Below, one piece after another: positions 35,120 through 43,015 of a DNA stretch of 64,000 bases. Source of the stretch: Petropleomorpha daqingensis (GTDB lineage: Bacteria; Actinomycetota; Actinomycetes; Mycobacteriales; Geodermatophilaceae). Location of the stretch: assembly GCF_013408985.1 (NCBI RefSeq), contig NZ_JACBZT010000001.1, positions 1,860,001-1,924,000 on the forward strand. Direction: 5' to 3'. The notes below the pieces were generated by a model that was not told the DNA's origin, made no database searches, and saw only the letters and a list, made by a program, of their open reading frames with translations. Every line of letters starts with the position of its first letter. Position 1 is the first letter of the stretch. Position numbers and translations under genes: made by a program.

Positions 35120-36093
35120 GTCTCTCCTCGGGTGGGGACCGGGCTCGCCAGGGCGGGTTCGGGCAGGTCGACGGGGAAGGGGAGGTGCGGCCCGGAGACG
35201 AGCGCCACCGGCAGGGTCGGGTGGACCTGCCGGATCAGCGGGCCCAGCACCGGGACGCTGCCGATCTCGAGAACGGCGGTGGCGCCGCTGTCGACCAGCG
35301 CCTGCGAGGTCGCCTGCCACTGCACGGGCGAGGTGAGGTGCGCCTGCAGGCAGGTGGCCAGCCGTTCGGGGTCCCGCGTCGGCGTCGGATCGGCGTTGGG
35401 CAGCACCGCGACGTCGGGCTCGGACCAGTCCAGCCGCGCCAGGGCGGTGGACAGGTGCGGGACGACGGGCGCCACGAGCGGGCCGTGGCACGCGGCGCGG
35501 CCGGGCAGGCGCACCATGTCCAGCCCCGCGACGGCCACCGCGCGCCGGGCGCGGGTCAGCTCCTCGCGGGTGCCGGCGAGCACGATCTGCCGGGGGCCGT
35601 CGATGCAGGCGATGGTGAGCGTGCCGGAGCTGCCGGACTCGGCGACCAGCATCCGGGCGACGCTCTCGGCGCCGGCGCCGATCACCGCCGCCATCCCGGC
35701 GAAGGACGGCCGAGGCGACAGGTTCAGCAGGTCGGCGCGCCAGTGGACCAGCTCGACCACCTGGTCCAGCCGGAGCGCGCCCGCCGCGACCAGCGCGCCG
35801 TACTCACCGACTCCGTGCCCGGCCAGGACGTGCGGGCGCAGCCCGAGCGCGGCGAGGCTGCGGACGGCGGCCACCCCCGTCACCACCACCTCGAGGTCGG
35901 CAGCAACGGGATCGGCCATGGCGAGCGGGTCGCACCACCAGTCGGCCAGGTCCCGGCCGATGACCTCGGACGCCTCGGCCAGGACGGCGGCCGCCGGCTC
36001 GTCGAACCGCCACGGCCCGGCCAGCCCGGCGATCGCGCCGCTCTCGCCGGGCAGGACGACGGCGACGGCCTCGGAGCGACCCGGCCCGGTCAC
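35116..36093 (-). CDS. acyltransferase (FabD/MCAT-fold) protein lacking the nucleophilic Ser
   Basis: The 325-residue protein has the FabD acyltransferase layout, but the GHSxGE elbow reads [16 protein letters not shown]. The codon at 35812-35814 is GGA (Gly) instead of Ser. The early GQGSQ motif is also degenerate (PGESGA), while the His motif (ACHGPLVAP) and the HWR arginine region remain. Most type II PKSs borrow FabD from fatty-acid synthesis. An in-cluster copy without nucleophile could be a scaffold, a hydrolase-dead chain-release partner or a decarboxylation helper. Overlaps on both sides put it firmly in the operon. Confidence 0.82.
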   Translation of the reverse strand: MTGPGRSEAVAVVLPGESGAIAGLAGPWRFDEPAAAVLAEASEVIGRDLADWWCDPLAMADPVAADLEVVVTGVAAVRSLAALGLRPHVLAGHGVGEYGALVAAGALRLDQVVELVHWRADLLNLSPRPSFAGMAAVIGAGAESVARMLVAESGSSGTLTIACIDGPRQIVLAGTREELTRARRAVAVAGLDMVRLPGRAACHGPLVAPVVPHLSTALARLDWSEPDVAVLPNADPTPTRDPERLATCLQAHLTSPVQWQATSQALVDSGATAVLEIGSVPVLGPLIRQVHPTLPVALVSGPHLPFPVDLPEPALASPVPTRGET

Positions 36094-36581
36094 GTCCCCG
36101 GCTCCTTGACGCGGGCCGCCGCCTCGACCTTGTCGCGGATGACGGCCATCTGGACCTTGCTGTTGGCGTCGATCCGCCGCGTCATGCCGGCGGTGTCGAT
36201 CGGCGCCTCGGGCCGCATGTGGAAGTCCTGCACCCAGCGCATCCGGGTGCCGGTGCCTTCCGGCGTGTAGGTCCAGCGGATGTTCATGAACTCGAAGGGG
36301 CCGGGCTCCACCCGGCGGGCCACGACCTCGTGCGCGGCCTCGTCGAGGGTGCGCTCGGACACCCAGCTCCAGACCCGGCCGCTCTCGTCGGGGTGCATCT
36401 TCAGCCGGAACCGGTAGGTCGGGCCGGTCTGCGCGAGGATCTCCACCTCGGCGTACTCGGTGAACAGGTCCGGCCACGCCTCGAGGTCGTTGGTCATCCG
36501 CCAGACGTGGTCGATGCCGGCGTCGATGAGGATCGAGTTGTCGGTGTGGCCGACCGTTTCCTGCTGCTCGACGGTGCTCAT
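36090..36581 (-). CDS. polyketide aromatase/cyclase (SRPBCC, TcmN/WhiE-VI type)
   Basis: The 163-residue single-domain START-fold cyclase has VWRMTNDLEAWPDLFTEYAE and RFRLKMHPDESGRVWSW, as in monodomain ARO/CYC proteins. It directs first-ring cyclisation and aromatisation of an unreduced chain. It lies 1 base after the ACP coding region and overlaps the acyltransferase-like gene. Confidence 0.92.
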   Translation of the reverse strand: MSTVEQQETVGHTDNSILIDAGIDHVWRMTNDLEAWPDLFTEYAEVEILAQTGPTYRFRLKMHPDESGRVWSWVSERTLDEAAHEVVARRVEPGPFEFMNIRWTYTPEGTGTRMRWVQDFHMRPEAPIDTAGMTRRIDANSKVQMAVIRDKVEAAARVKEPGT

Positions 36582-36582
36582 G

Positions 36583-36840
36583 TCAGGCCATCCCCGCCGG
36601 GGCGGAGCCGGACACGGTGGCGACGATCTCGCCGAACGTGTACCGGTCGGGGCTGTCGTCGGGCATCTCGACGCCGTAGCGGTCGTGCAGCTCGGTCTGC
36701 ATCGACAGGAACGCCAGGGAGTCCAGCCCGATGTCGGCGAACCGGGCGTCGGGGTCCGTGGTGTGTGCCGACGGCGGCAGACCCGCCTTCTCGGTGAGCA
36801 CGGCCATCAGGTCGGACAGGGTGAACGTGGGGTCGGGCAT
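36583..36840 (-). CDS. acyl carrier protein (internal start within the BC-ACP frame)
   Basis: The 85-residue type II PKS ACP has the phosphopantetheine Ser in DIGLDSLAFLSMQ. ATG 36840 is preceded by AGGAGGG with a 9-base spacer, so free ACP can be made from the same frame in addition to the BC-ACP fusion. Free ACP is what KS/CLF normally needs. Whether both forms exist is not known. Confidence 0.85.
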   Translation of the reverse strand: MPDPTFTLSDLMAVLTEKAGLPPSAHTTDPDARFADIGLDSLAFLSMQTELHDRYGVEMPDDSPDRYTFGEIVATVSGSAPAGMA

Positions 36841-38328
36841 GGCGGGGTTCCCTCCTGGGTGCCTGCGGGTGGGGTCCGGCCGCTCGTCGGCCGGGAGCGG
36901 GACCAGTTGCAGCACGCCGCGACCGATGGCGGGCAGCTCGGGCACGGGTTCGTCGAGCAGCGCCCCGGCCCGGGCGACCAGCTCGGGCAGGGCGCGGTCC
37001 AGGAACTGGATGTCGTGCCGGTCGGCCAGCACGTCGGGGTGGCGCAGCAGCGCGCGGTGCAGGGCCACGGTGGTGCGCACGCCGGGGCCCTCGACCCGCA
37101 GCTCCGCCAGGGCGCGGTCCATCCGGCGGATCGCCTGGTCGCGGTCGGGGGCCCAGACGACGAGCTTGCCCAGCAGCGAGTCGTAGTGCGGGCTGACCGT
37201 GTCGCCCTGCCGGTAACCGGTGTCGAACCGCGTCCAGGGACCGTCGGGCACGTGCAGCACGTCCAGCCGGCCCGGTGCGGGGGCGAAGCCGCGCGTGGGG
37301 TCCTCGGCGTTGATCCGGCACTCGATGGCCGCCCCGCGAGGGACGACGTCGTCCTGCCGGATCGACAGCCGGCGCCCTCCGGCGGCGAGGATCTGCTCCC
37401 GGACCAGGTCGATGCCCGTGAGCAGCTCGGTCACGGGGTGCTCCACCTGGATGCGCGCGTTCATCTCCATGAAGTAGGCGCGTCCGGACGCGTCGACGAG
37501 GAACTCCATGGTTCCCACGCCCGTGTAGCCCACCGACAGCGCGCCGTGCACGGCCAGGGCGCCGAGCCCCGCCCGCTGGGCCGGGAGCAGGTGGGCGGCG
37601 GGGCCCTCCTCGAGCAGCTTCTGGTGCCGCCGTTGCAGCGAGCAGTCCCGCTCGCCCAGGTAGATGCCCTGACCGTGCGCGTCGCAGAGGATCTGCACCT
37701 CGACGTGCCGCGCGGAGGGGAGGAAGCGTTCCATGTAGACCGTCGCGTCGCCGAAGATCGCGCGCGCGGTGGCACGGGTGCTGGTGAACGCCTCCGCCAG
37801 CTCCGAGGGGGCGCGGACCACGGTCATGCCCCGGCCGCCGCCTCCGGCCGCCGCCTTGATGATCAGCGGATAGCCGATCGAGTCGGCGACGGTCCGCGCC
37901 TCGCTCACGGTCGGCACCGGCTCGACGACACCGGGCAGCAGCGGCAGCCCGGCCTCGGCCATGAGCCGGCGCGCGGTCGCCTTGTTGCCCATGACGTGCA
38001 TGACCTCGGCCGGCGGCCCGACGAAGGTCAGCCCCTCGGTCTCGCAGATCTCGGCGAAGTCGGGGTCCTCGGAGAGGAACCCGTACCCGGGGTGGACGGC
38101 GTCGGCGCCGGTGCGCAGTGCCGCCTCGATGATGTTGGGCACGTGCAGGTAGCTGGACCGGGGGGCCGGCGCCCCGATGTGCACCGACTCGTCGGCCAGG
38201 TCGAGCAGGGCCGAGTTCCGGTCGCAGGTCGAGTACACGGCCACGACCTCGATGCCCAGCTCCCGGCAGGCCCGCGCGACCCGGACGGCGATTTCGCCGC
38301 GATTGGCGATGAGCAGCCGGCTGATCAC
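36583..38328 (-). CDS. accC: biotin carboxylase fused in frame to acyl carrier protein
   Basis: The 581-residue frame has a biotin-carboxylase part (residues 1 to about 450: ANRGEIAVRVARACRELG, KAAAGGGGRGM, EMNARIQVEHPVTE), a Pro-rich linker, and an 85-residue ACP at the C-terminus. Every codon from 36841 back to 36908 was read and none is a stop, so the carboxylase has no terminator of its own before the ACP. BC carboxylates biotin on BCCP using ATP and bicarbonate. GTG 38328 overlaps the BCCP stop. A sequencing error that removed a stop or shifted frame is the main alternative. Confidence 0.85.
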   Translation of the reverse strand: MISRLLIANRGEIAVRVARACRELGIEVVAVYSTCDRNSALLDLADESVHIGAPAPRSSYLHVPNIIEAALRTGADAVHPGYGFLSEDPDFAEICETEGLTFVGPPAEVMHVMGNKATARRLMAEAGLPLLPGVVEPVPTVSEARTVADSIGYPLIIKAAAGGGGRGMTVVRAPSELAEAFTSTRATARAIFGDATVYMERFLPSARHVEVQILCDAHGQGIYLGERDCSLQRRHQKLLEEGPAAHLLPAQRAGLGALAVHGALSVGYTGVGTMEFLVDASGRAYFMEMNARIQVEHPVTELLTGIDLVREQILAAGGRRLSIRQDDVVPRGAAIECRINAEDPTRGFAPAPGRLDVLHVPDGPWTRFDTGYRQGDTVSPHYDSLLGKLVVWAPDRDQAIRRMDRALAELRVEGPGVRTTVALHRALLRHPDVLADRHDIQFLDRALPELVARAGALLDEPVPELPAIGRGVLQLVPLPADERPDPTRRHPGGNPAMPDPTFTLSDLMAVLTEKAGLPPSAHTTDPDARFADIGLDSLAFLSMQTELHDRYGVEMPDDSPDRYTFGEIVATVSGSAPAGMA

Positions 38329-38819
38329 GGGGTCATCTCCCGCGGCCGCAGCAGCATGAGGACCTGGTCGTACTCCACGGACTCGCCGTTCTCGACGAGG
38401 ACCTCGACGACCGTGCCGGCCGTGTCGGCCACGATCGGGTTGAGGAGCTTCATCGCCTCGACGATCCCGAGGGGCTGCCCGGCCTCGACGTCGGTGCCCG
38501 GGCTCACGAAGGGATCCGCCCCGGGCGAGGCCGCGGAGTAGAACGTCCCCACCAGCGGGGCCCGCACGGCCGTCGTGTCCTCTCGTCCCTCCGCCGCGCT
38601 CGCCGTCGGCACCGGCGCCGGGCCGACGGTCGACGGGACGCCGGTGTCGGTCCCCGGTGCCCACTCCACCTCCACGGCCCGGTCGCCGTCTCGCACCGTG
38701 AGCCGGCGCAGCGTTCCCGGCAGCGCCCGCGCCAGCTCCACGACCTCGTCGTGGAGCTGTTGCCCGTTGTCGGACGCCGAGGGGCGGGCGCTGCGCGGGG
38801 GGAGCTCGGTCGGTTGCAC
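38325..38819 (-). CDS. accB: biotin carboxyl carrier protein of acetyl-CoA carboxylase
   Basis: The 164-residue protein has a charged N-terminal region, a Pro/Ala linker and a C-terminal biotinyl domain with the biotinylated Lys in VEAMKLLNP. It carries carboxybiotin between BC and carboxyltransferase. GTG 38819 lies 2 bases after the AccDA stop; its own stop overlaps the BC start. Confidence 0.9.
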   Translation of the reverse strand: MQPTELPPRSARPSASDNGQQLHDEVVELARALPGTLRRLTVRDGDRAVEVEWAPGTDTGVPSTVGPAPVPTASAAEGREDTTAVRAPLVGTFYSAASPGADPFVSPGTDVEAGQPLGIVEAMKLLNPIVADTAGTVVEVLVENGESVEYDQVLMLLRPREMTP

Positions 38820-38821
38820 GG

Positions 38822-40540
38822 TCAGCTCCTCTGCAGCGAGGTCGGGCCCGACGCGTGGAACAGGGCGCCGTCGCCGCCGATCCGGGCCAGCCGACGAGCG
38901 CGGGCCTCCAGCAGGGCGTCGACGTCGAGAGCGGACAGCTCGGCGAGGTCGGCCAGCAGGGCCTCGCGCAGCGCGTCCGCCGCGGCAGCGGGGTCGGTGT
39001 GCGCGCCGCCCGGCGGCTCGGGGACGACGGCGGTCGCGATGCCGGTCGCCTGCAGGTGGGTGGCGCCCAGCCGCATGGCGCGCGCGGCGGCCGGGGCGGC
39101 CGTGGCCGTGCGCCACAGGATCGCTGCGCACCCCTCCGGGCTGATCACCGAGAGGTAGGCGTTCTCCAGCACGAGCAGCCGATCGGACGTGCACAGGGCC
39201 AGCGCGCCGCCGCTGCCGCCCTCGCCGGTGACGACCGCGATGACCGGCACGCGCAGCCGGCTGCTGCGCATGATGATCTCCGCGATCGCGTGGGACTGGC
39301 CGCGCTCCTCGGCTTCCGGCCCGGGGTGGGCGCCGGGTGTGTCGACGAGGGTGATCACCGGCAGGCCGTAGGTCTCGGCGTGACCGAGCAGCCGCATCGC
39401 CTTGCGATAGCCCTCCGGGTGCGGCATCCCGAAGTTGCGGGCCACCCGCTCGCCGACGGTGTGGCCCTTCTCCTGCCCGAGCACCACGACGGAGCGCCCG
39501 CCGATCGAGGCCACCCCACCGACGAGCGCCGGGTCGTCGGCGAAGGCCCGGTCGCCGTGCAGCTCGACGAAGTCGTCGAAGACCGTGCGCAGGTAGTCCA
39601 CGGCGGTCGGGCGCTCGGTCATGCGCGCCATCCGCACGACCTCCCACGGGTCCAGCCGTGTCGGGGGCACCGGCCGCCGGACCGTGGGCGGCGGCTCGAC
39701 GTCCGGGCGGGGAGCGTGCAGCGCGATCAGGCGGGCCAGCAGCGGCCGGATCTCCGCGCGCGTCTCCACGCGGTCCACCAGCCCGTGGCCGAGGAGGAAC
39801 TCCGCCGTCTGGAATCCGGCGGGCAGCGTCGTGCGGATCGTCTCCTGGACGACCCGCGGCCCGGCGAACCCGACGTGCGCACCGCGCTCGCCGACCAGGA
39901 TCGAGCCCAGCGTGGCGAAGGACGCCGACACCCCGCCGTACGTGGGGTCGGTGAGCACGCACACGGTGAGCAGCCCCGCCTCGCGGAGCCGGGCGAACGA
40001 CTCGCTGACCCGCGCCATCTGGAACAGCGAGAACACGCCCTCCTGCATCCGGGCGCCACCGCTGGCGCACACGGTGACGAGCGGGAGCCCGAGGTCCAGC
40101 GCGAGCCCGGCCGCGCCGCTGACCCGGCCGCCCACCTCGAGACCCATGCTGCCGCCGAGGAAGCCGAAGTCCATGACGGCGAGGACCACGTCGGCGCCGC
40201 CGATGCGCGCCGTGCCCACGACCACCGCCTCGCTCTCGCCGGAGCGCTGCGCGGCCTCGCGGAGGCGCTCGGGATAGCGGCGCAGATCGGTGAAGTCCAA
40301 CGGGTCCCGGGGGGCCGGCGCGAAGGTGGTCTCGCTGAAGCTCCCCGGGTCGACCAGCAGCTCGATCCGGGCCCGCGCGCCGAGCTGCAGGTGGTGGTCG
40401 CACTCCGGGCAGACGGAGAGGTTGCGCTCGAGCCGCTTGCGGTAGAGCAGCCAGCCGCAGCCCGGGCAGCTCACCCAGCCCGCCGGGGCGGACGAGGCGA
40501 CGGCGCCGTTGTGCACCGCCCGCGTCATCGTGCGGGTCAT
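38822..40540 (-). CDS. acetyl-CoA carboxylase carboxyltransferase, AccD-AccA fusion
   Basis: The 572-residue fusion starts with an AccD-type zinc ribbon (CPGCGW and CPECDHH), followed by the beta-carboxyltransferase (VTVCASGGARMQEG) and then the alpha half (LGQEKGHTVGER, FGMPHPEGYRKAMRLL, VDTPGAHPG). It transfers the carboxyl group to acetyl-CoA to make malonyl-CoA, presumably dedicated to the polyketide. ATG 40540 overlaps the TcmI-like gene. Confidence 0.93.
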   Translation of the reverse strand: MTRTMTRAVHNGAVASSAPAGWVSCPGCGWLLYRKRLERNLSVCPECDHHLQLGARARIELLVDPGSFSETTFAPAPRDPLDFTDLRRYPERLREAAQRSGESEAVVVGTARIGGADVVLAVMDFGFLGGSMGLEVGGRVSGAAGLALDLGLPLVTVCASGGARMQEGVFSLFQMARVSESFARLREAGLLTVCVLTDPTYGGVSASFATLGSILVGERGAHVGFAGPRVVQETIRTTLPAGFQTAEFLLGHGLVDRVETRAEIRPLLARLIALHAPRPDVEPPPTVRRPVPPTRLDPWEVVRMARMTERPTAVDYLRTVFDDFVELHGDRAFADDPALVGGVASIGGRSVVVLGQEKGHTVGERVARNFGMPHPEGYRKAMRLLGHAETYGLPVITLVDTPGAHPGPEAEERGQSHAIAEIIMRSSRLRVPVIAVVTGEGGSGGALALCTSDRLLVLENAYLSVISPEGCAAILWRTATAAPAAARAMRLGATHLQATGIATAVVPEPPGGAHTDPAAAADALREALLADLAELSALDVDALLEARARRLARIGGDGALFHASGPTSLQRS

Positions 40541-40923
40541 CGCCGCCCCCCGGCCTGCGGTCGCGCGACTCCCTCCGGCGCGGCCGTCCAGTGGTAGAAC
40601 CGCTGCGCCATCGCGTCCCGCGGGGACTGCCAGTTGGGGTCGTACGCGGTGATGTAGGGCCGCAGCTCCTCGCTGATGCGCCGGAAGTCCGGCAGCGACT
40701 GGGCGATCTTCATCGCCTCGGGCCCGGGCCGGTCGAACTCGATCAGGTGCACGTACAGCTCGTGGAACCGAAACAGCGACCGGGAGCGCACGCCGATCTC
40801 GTGGGGCATCGACGTCTGGTCGTAGCTCCCGAAGATCGCCGCGACCTCGTGCTCGTCGGCCGGGGCCATCCTCGCGATGATCACGGTCTGGTCCACATGG
40901 GCCTCCAGCGTCCGCACCGGCAC
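40537..40923 (-). CDS. TcmI-family type II polyketide cyclase
   Basis: The protein is up to 128 residues, with the TcmI pattern TVIIARMAPADEHEVAAIF, SMPHEIGVRSRSLFRFHELY and DPNWQSPRDAMAQRFYHW. It catalyses late ring closure. TcmI proteins usually start near TVIIARM, so GTG 40896 (MDQTVIIARM) could be the true start; no SD decides it. It is the first gene of the operon. Confidence 0.87.
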   Translation of the reverse strand: MPVRTLEAHVDQTVIIARMAPADEHEVAAIFGSYDQTSMPHEIGVRSRSLFRFHELYVHLIEFDRPGPEAMKIAQSLPDFRRISEELRPYITAYDPNWQSPRDAMAQRFYHWTAAPEGVARPQAGGRR

Positions 40924-41287
40924 GACGCGCCGGTCGAGGTGAGAACGCTAGGAGCGAGCCCTACGCTGGGGAATCGGCCGCGCGTCGGGTTCCCGGTCGC
41001 ACCCGGAGGCGCGAGGACGTGGTCGGAGGACCCGCCGTGGGGTGCGACCCCCCACCACCCCCAGAGTCGGAAGACCCGCTGCGGAGGGGGCGTGCCCCCC
41101 CTACCCCCGCCGGGTGGTCCCCCTCTGCGGGCGACCGCCACCCCTACTCGGGTATGAACCCGACGCGATCATCCGGCCGCGTGTCGTCGGATCTGGCGGC
41201 CGCACACAGGGTTCGCTTAGCTTCCGAGGTCCGAGCCGCACCCCTCGAGGGTGCTGCGTCCGGGAGCAGACCGGAGAGTGAACGCCG
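40924..41287. other. divergent promoter region of PKS operon and LuxR gene, with GC-rich inverted repeat
   Basis: No coding frame is convincing here. On the minus strand TAGCGT about 25 bases before 40923 is a possible -10 for the PKS operon. At 41075-41131 CCCGCTGCGGAGGGGG can pair imperfectly with CCCCCTCTGCGGG, giving a strong structured leader upstream of the LuxR gene. GGGTATGAACCC at 41151 resembles short boxes seen near 44908 and 51914. Confidence 0.4.
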
Positions 41288-41992
41288 ATGAGCATCGGAG
41301 CGGAGCGGACGGGATCGGCCGGGCTCGAACCACGCGTGCGGGTGCTCATCTGCGACGAGCACGAGGTGCTGCGGCACGGTCTGCGCACGGTCCTCGGCCG
41401 GGAGCCCGACCTCCTCCTGGTCGCCGAGGCGGGGGACGGCGACACGGCCCTGGAGCTCGCCCGGACGCAGCGCCCCGACGTGACGATGCTCGGCCTCCGG
41501 CGCGGTGAGGTCGTCGAGGACCTGGTGCGGGCGCTGAGCGAGATCGGGACGAGGGTGGTCCTGCTCGGCGAGGCCGGGGCCGGCAGCGACCTGCTCGACG
41601 CACTGCGCGCCGGCGCTCAGGGCTACGTGCAGACGACGGCGTCACCCGAGCGGTTGGTCGAGGGCGTGCGGGCGGTGGCGCAGGGAGAGACCGTGCTGGA
41701 CGCGGCGGTCACCGGCGAGCTGCTGCACCGCCTCGACGGCACGACGGCTCAAGGGGCAACCGATGAACTGCCGCTCACCGAGCGGCAGCAGGCGGTCTCA
41801 CGCCTGGTCGCCGAGGGGTTGACCAACGCCGAGATCGCCGAGCGGTTGCAGTTGTCCCGGGCGACGGTCAAGGGCCACATCACGGTCGCCCTGCGCCGGC
41901 TCGGGCTGCGGGACCGGACCCAGTTGGCCATCCACGTGCACCGCACCCTGCGGCACATGGAGGGAACGGAGGAGGACTCGCTGAGTAGTTGA
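41288..41992 (+). CDS. LuxR regulator with degenerate receiver domain
   Basis: The 234-residue protein keeps the response-regulator layout, but the phospho-acceptor position is Gly69 (PDVTMLGLRRGE where PDVVLMDxRMPG is usual). The Thr/Ser and Lys positions are also lost (VVLLGEAG, GYVQTTAS). The LuxR HTH is intact (LTERQQAVSRLVAEGLTNAE). It is therefore a phosphorylation-independent atypical response regulator, probably controlling the divergent PKS operon. ATG 41288 follows GGAGAG. Confidence 0.85.
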   Translation: MSIGAERTGSAGLEPRVRVLICDEHEVLRHGLRTVLGREPDLLLVAEAGDGDTALELARTQRPDVTMLGLRRGEVVEDLVRALSEIGTRVVLLGEAGAGSDLLDALRAGAQGYVQTTASPERLVEGVRAVAQGETVLDAAVTGELLHRLDGTTAQGATDELPLTERQQAVSRLVAEGLTNAEIAERLQLSRATVKGHITVALRRLGLRDRTQLAIHVHRTLRHMEGTEEDSLSS

Positions 41993-42134
41993 GCCAGGAC
42001 GCGTCGTGGTGCCGCGTCGCGACGCGTCGGACCACCGCGGTGATCCCTGTGGCCGCGCTGTCCGTGATCAGTTCAGCAGCTGTCGATGTCGTTATCGTGT
42101 GGATGGTCCTACTGGCACTCTCTCGTATCGGAAC

Positions 42135-42149
42135 ACCGCAGACTGCGGT
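42135..42149. promoter_or_regulatory. inverted repeat upstream of second LuxR gene
   Basis: ACCGCAG-A-CTGCGGT, seven-base perfect arms, lies 45-59 bases before ATG 42194 in a comparatively AT-rich patch. It is a good operator candidate for one of the two LuxR proteins. Confidence 0.45.
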
Positions 42150-42193
42150 TGCGTCGGCTCTGTCCCTGCCGCTCGAACCGGATCGAGATCGCG

Positions 42194-42976
42194 ATGAGCA
42201 CACAGCACACGTCAACGGGGGACTTCCAGGACCGTGTCCGCCGATGGGGCGACGCGGCCGCCGTGCCCCTGCCCCGCCTGGCCGGGACGGCGCTGCGCCC
42301 CTCCGCGACCCGGCCGCCGGCCCGCCTCGTGCGCATCGCGCTGTGCGAGGACCAGGAGGTCTTCCGCCTCGGCCTCCGGGTCGTGCTGGAGGCGCAGCCG
42401 GACATGGCCGTCATCGACGAGACCATGCACCTGCGTGCGGCCCTGGACGGCGTGGAGGAGGTCGACCCCGAGGTCCTCGTCGTCCGGCAGGGGCTGGTGG
42501 GCGGGGAGAGCCTGCCGGTGCTGCGCGACCTGTGCCGGCGCAGAACGGCCGTCCTGGTGCTCGCCGAGAGCGGGGAGCAGGCCGAGGCCGAGCTCGTCGA
42601 GGTGCTGCAGGCCGGGGTGAAGGGCTATCTGCCGCGCCGGTCGGGCGCGCAGCGCCTGGTGGAGGCGGTGCGTGCCCTCGCCCGGCACGAGGTCGCGCTC
42701 GACCCGGGGGCGACGCGGGAGCTGGTGCGCTACCTCACGGGTCCCGCGGGCCGCGCCGCGTCCCCGAGAGGTGCGCTGGACCTGCTCACCGATCGGCAGC
42801 GCGAGGTCGCCCAGCTGGTCTCGCAGGGGCTGTCCAACGACGAGATCGCGACCCGGTTGTTCCTGAGCCTGGCGACCGTCAAGAGCCACCTCACGATGTC
42901 GATGCGCCGGCTCGGGGTGCGCACCCGTACGCAGCTGGCCATCCTCGTGGCGCGGGAGCCGTCGTCGGTCGCCTGA
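42194..42976 (+). CDS. LuxR regulator with degenerate receiver domain (paralogue)
   Basis: The 260-residue protein has an extra N-terminal tail of about 50 residues, then a receiver whose phospho-Asp is replaced by Arg98 (PEVLVVRQGLVGGE) and whose Lys region is GYLPRRS. The HTH is intact (LTDRQREVAQLVSQGLSNDE). With the 41288 protein it forms a tandem of pseudo-receiver regulators beside the polyketide operon. ATG 42194 is chosen because the open frame upstream shows no domain. Confidence 0.85.
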   Translation: MSTQHTSTGDFQDRVRRWGDAAAVPLPRLAGTALRPSATRPPARLVRIALCEDQEVFRLGLRVVLEAQPDMAVIDETMHLRAALDGVEEVDPEVLVVRQGLVGGESLPVLRDLCRRRTAVLVLAESGEQAEAELVEVLQAGVKGYLPRRSGAQRLVEAVRALARHEVALDPGATRELVRYLTGPAGRAASPRGALDLLTDRQREVAQLVSQGLSNDEIATRLFLSLATVKSHLTMSMRRLGVRTRTQLAILVAREPSSVA

Positions 42977-42983
42977 GCCGCCG

Positions 42984-42998
42984 CCGAGCGGGGCTCGG
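42984..42998. terminator. short hairpin between convergent LuxR and ABC genes
   Basis: CCGAGC-GGG-GCTCGG lies in the 39-base gap between stops at 42976 and 43016. A second, imperfect copy of the same words follows at once. It is a weak terminator candidate. Confidence 0.4.
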
Positions 42999-43015
42999 AC
43001 GACCGCCGAGCGGGC

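Noticed and set aside
41040-41135. Insertion sequence or transposon remnant in the C/G-run gap
   Set aside because: No transposase fragment, terminal repeats or target duplication could be seen.
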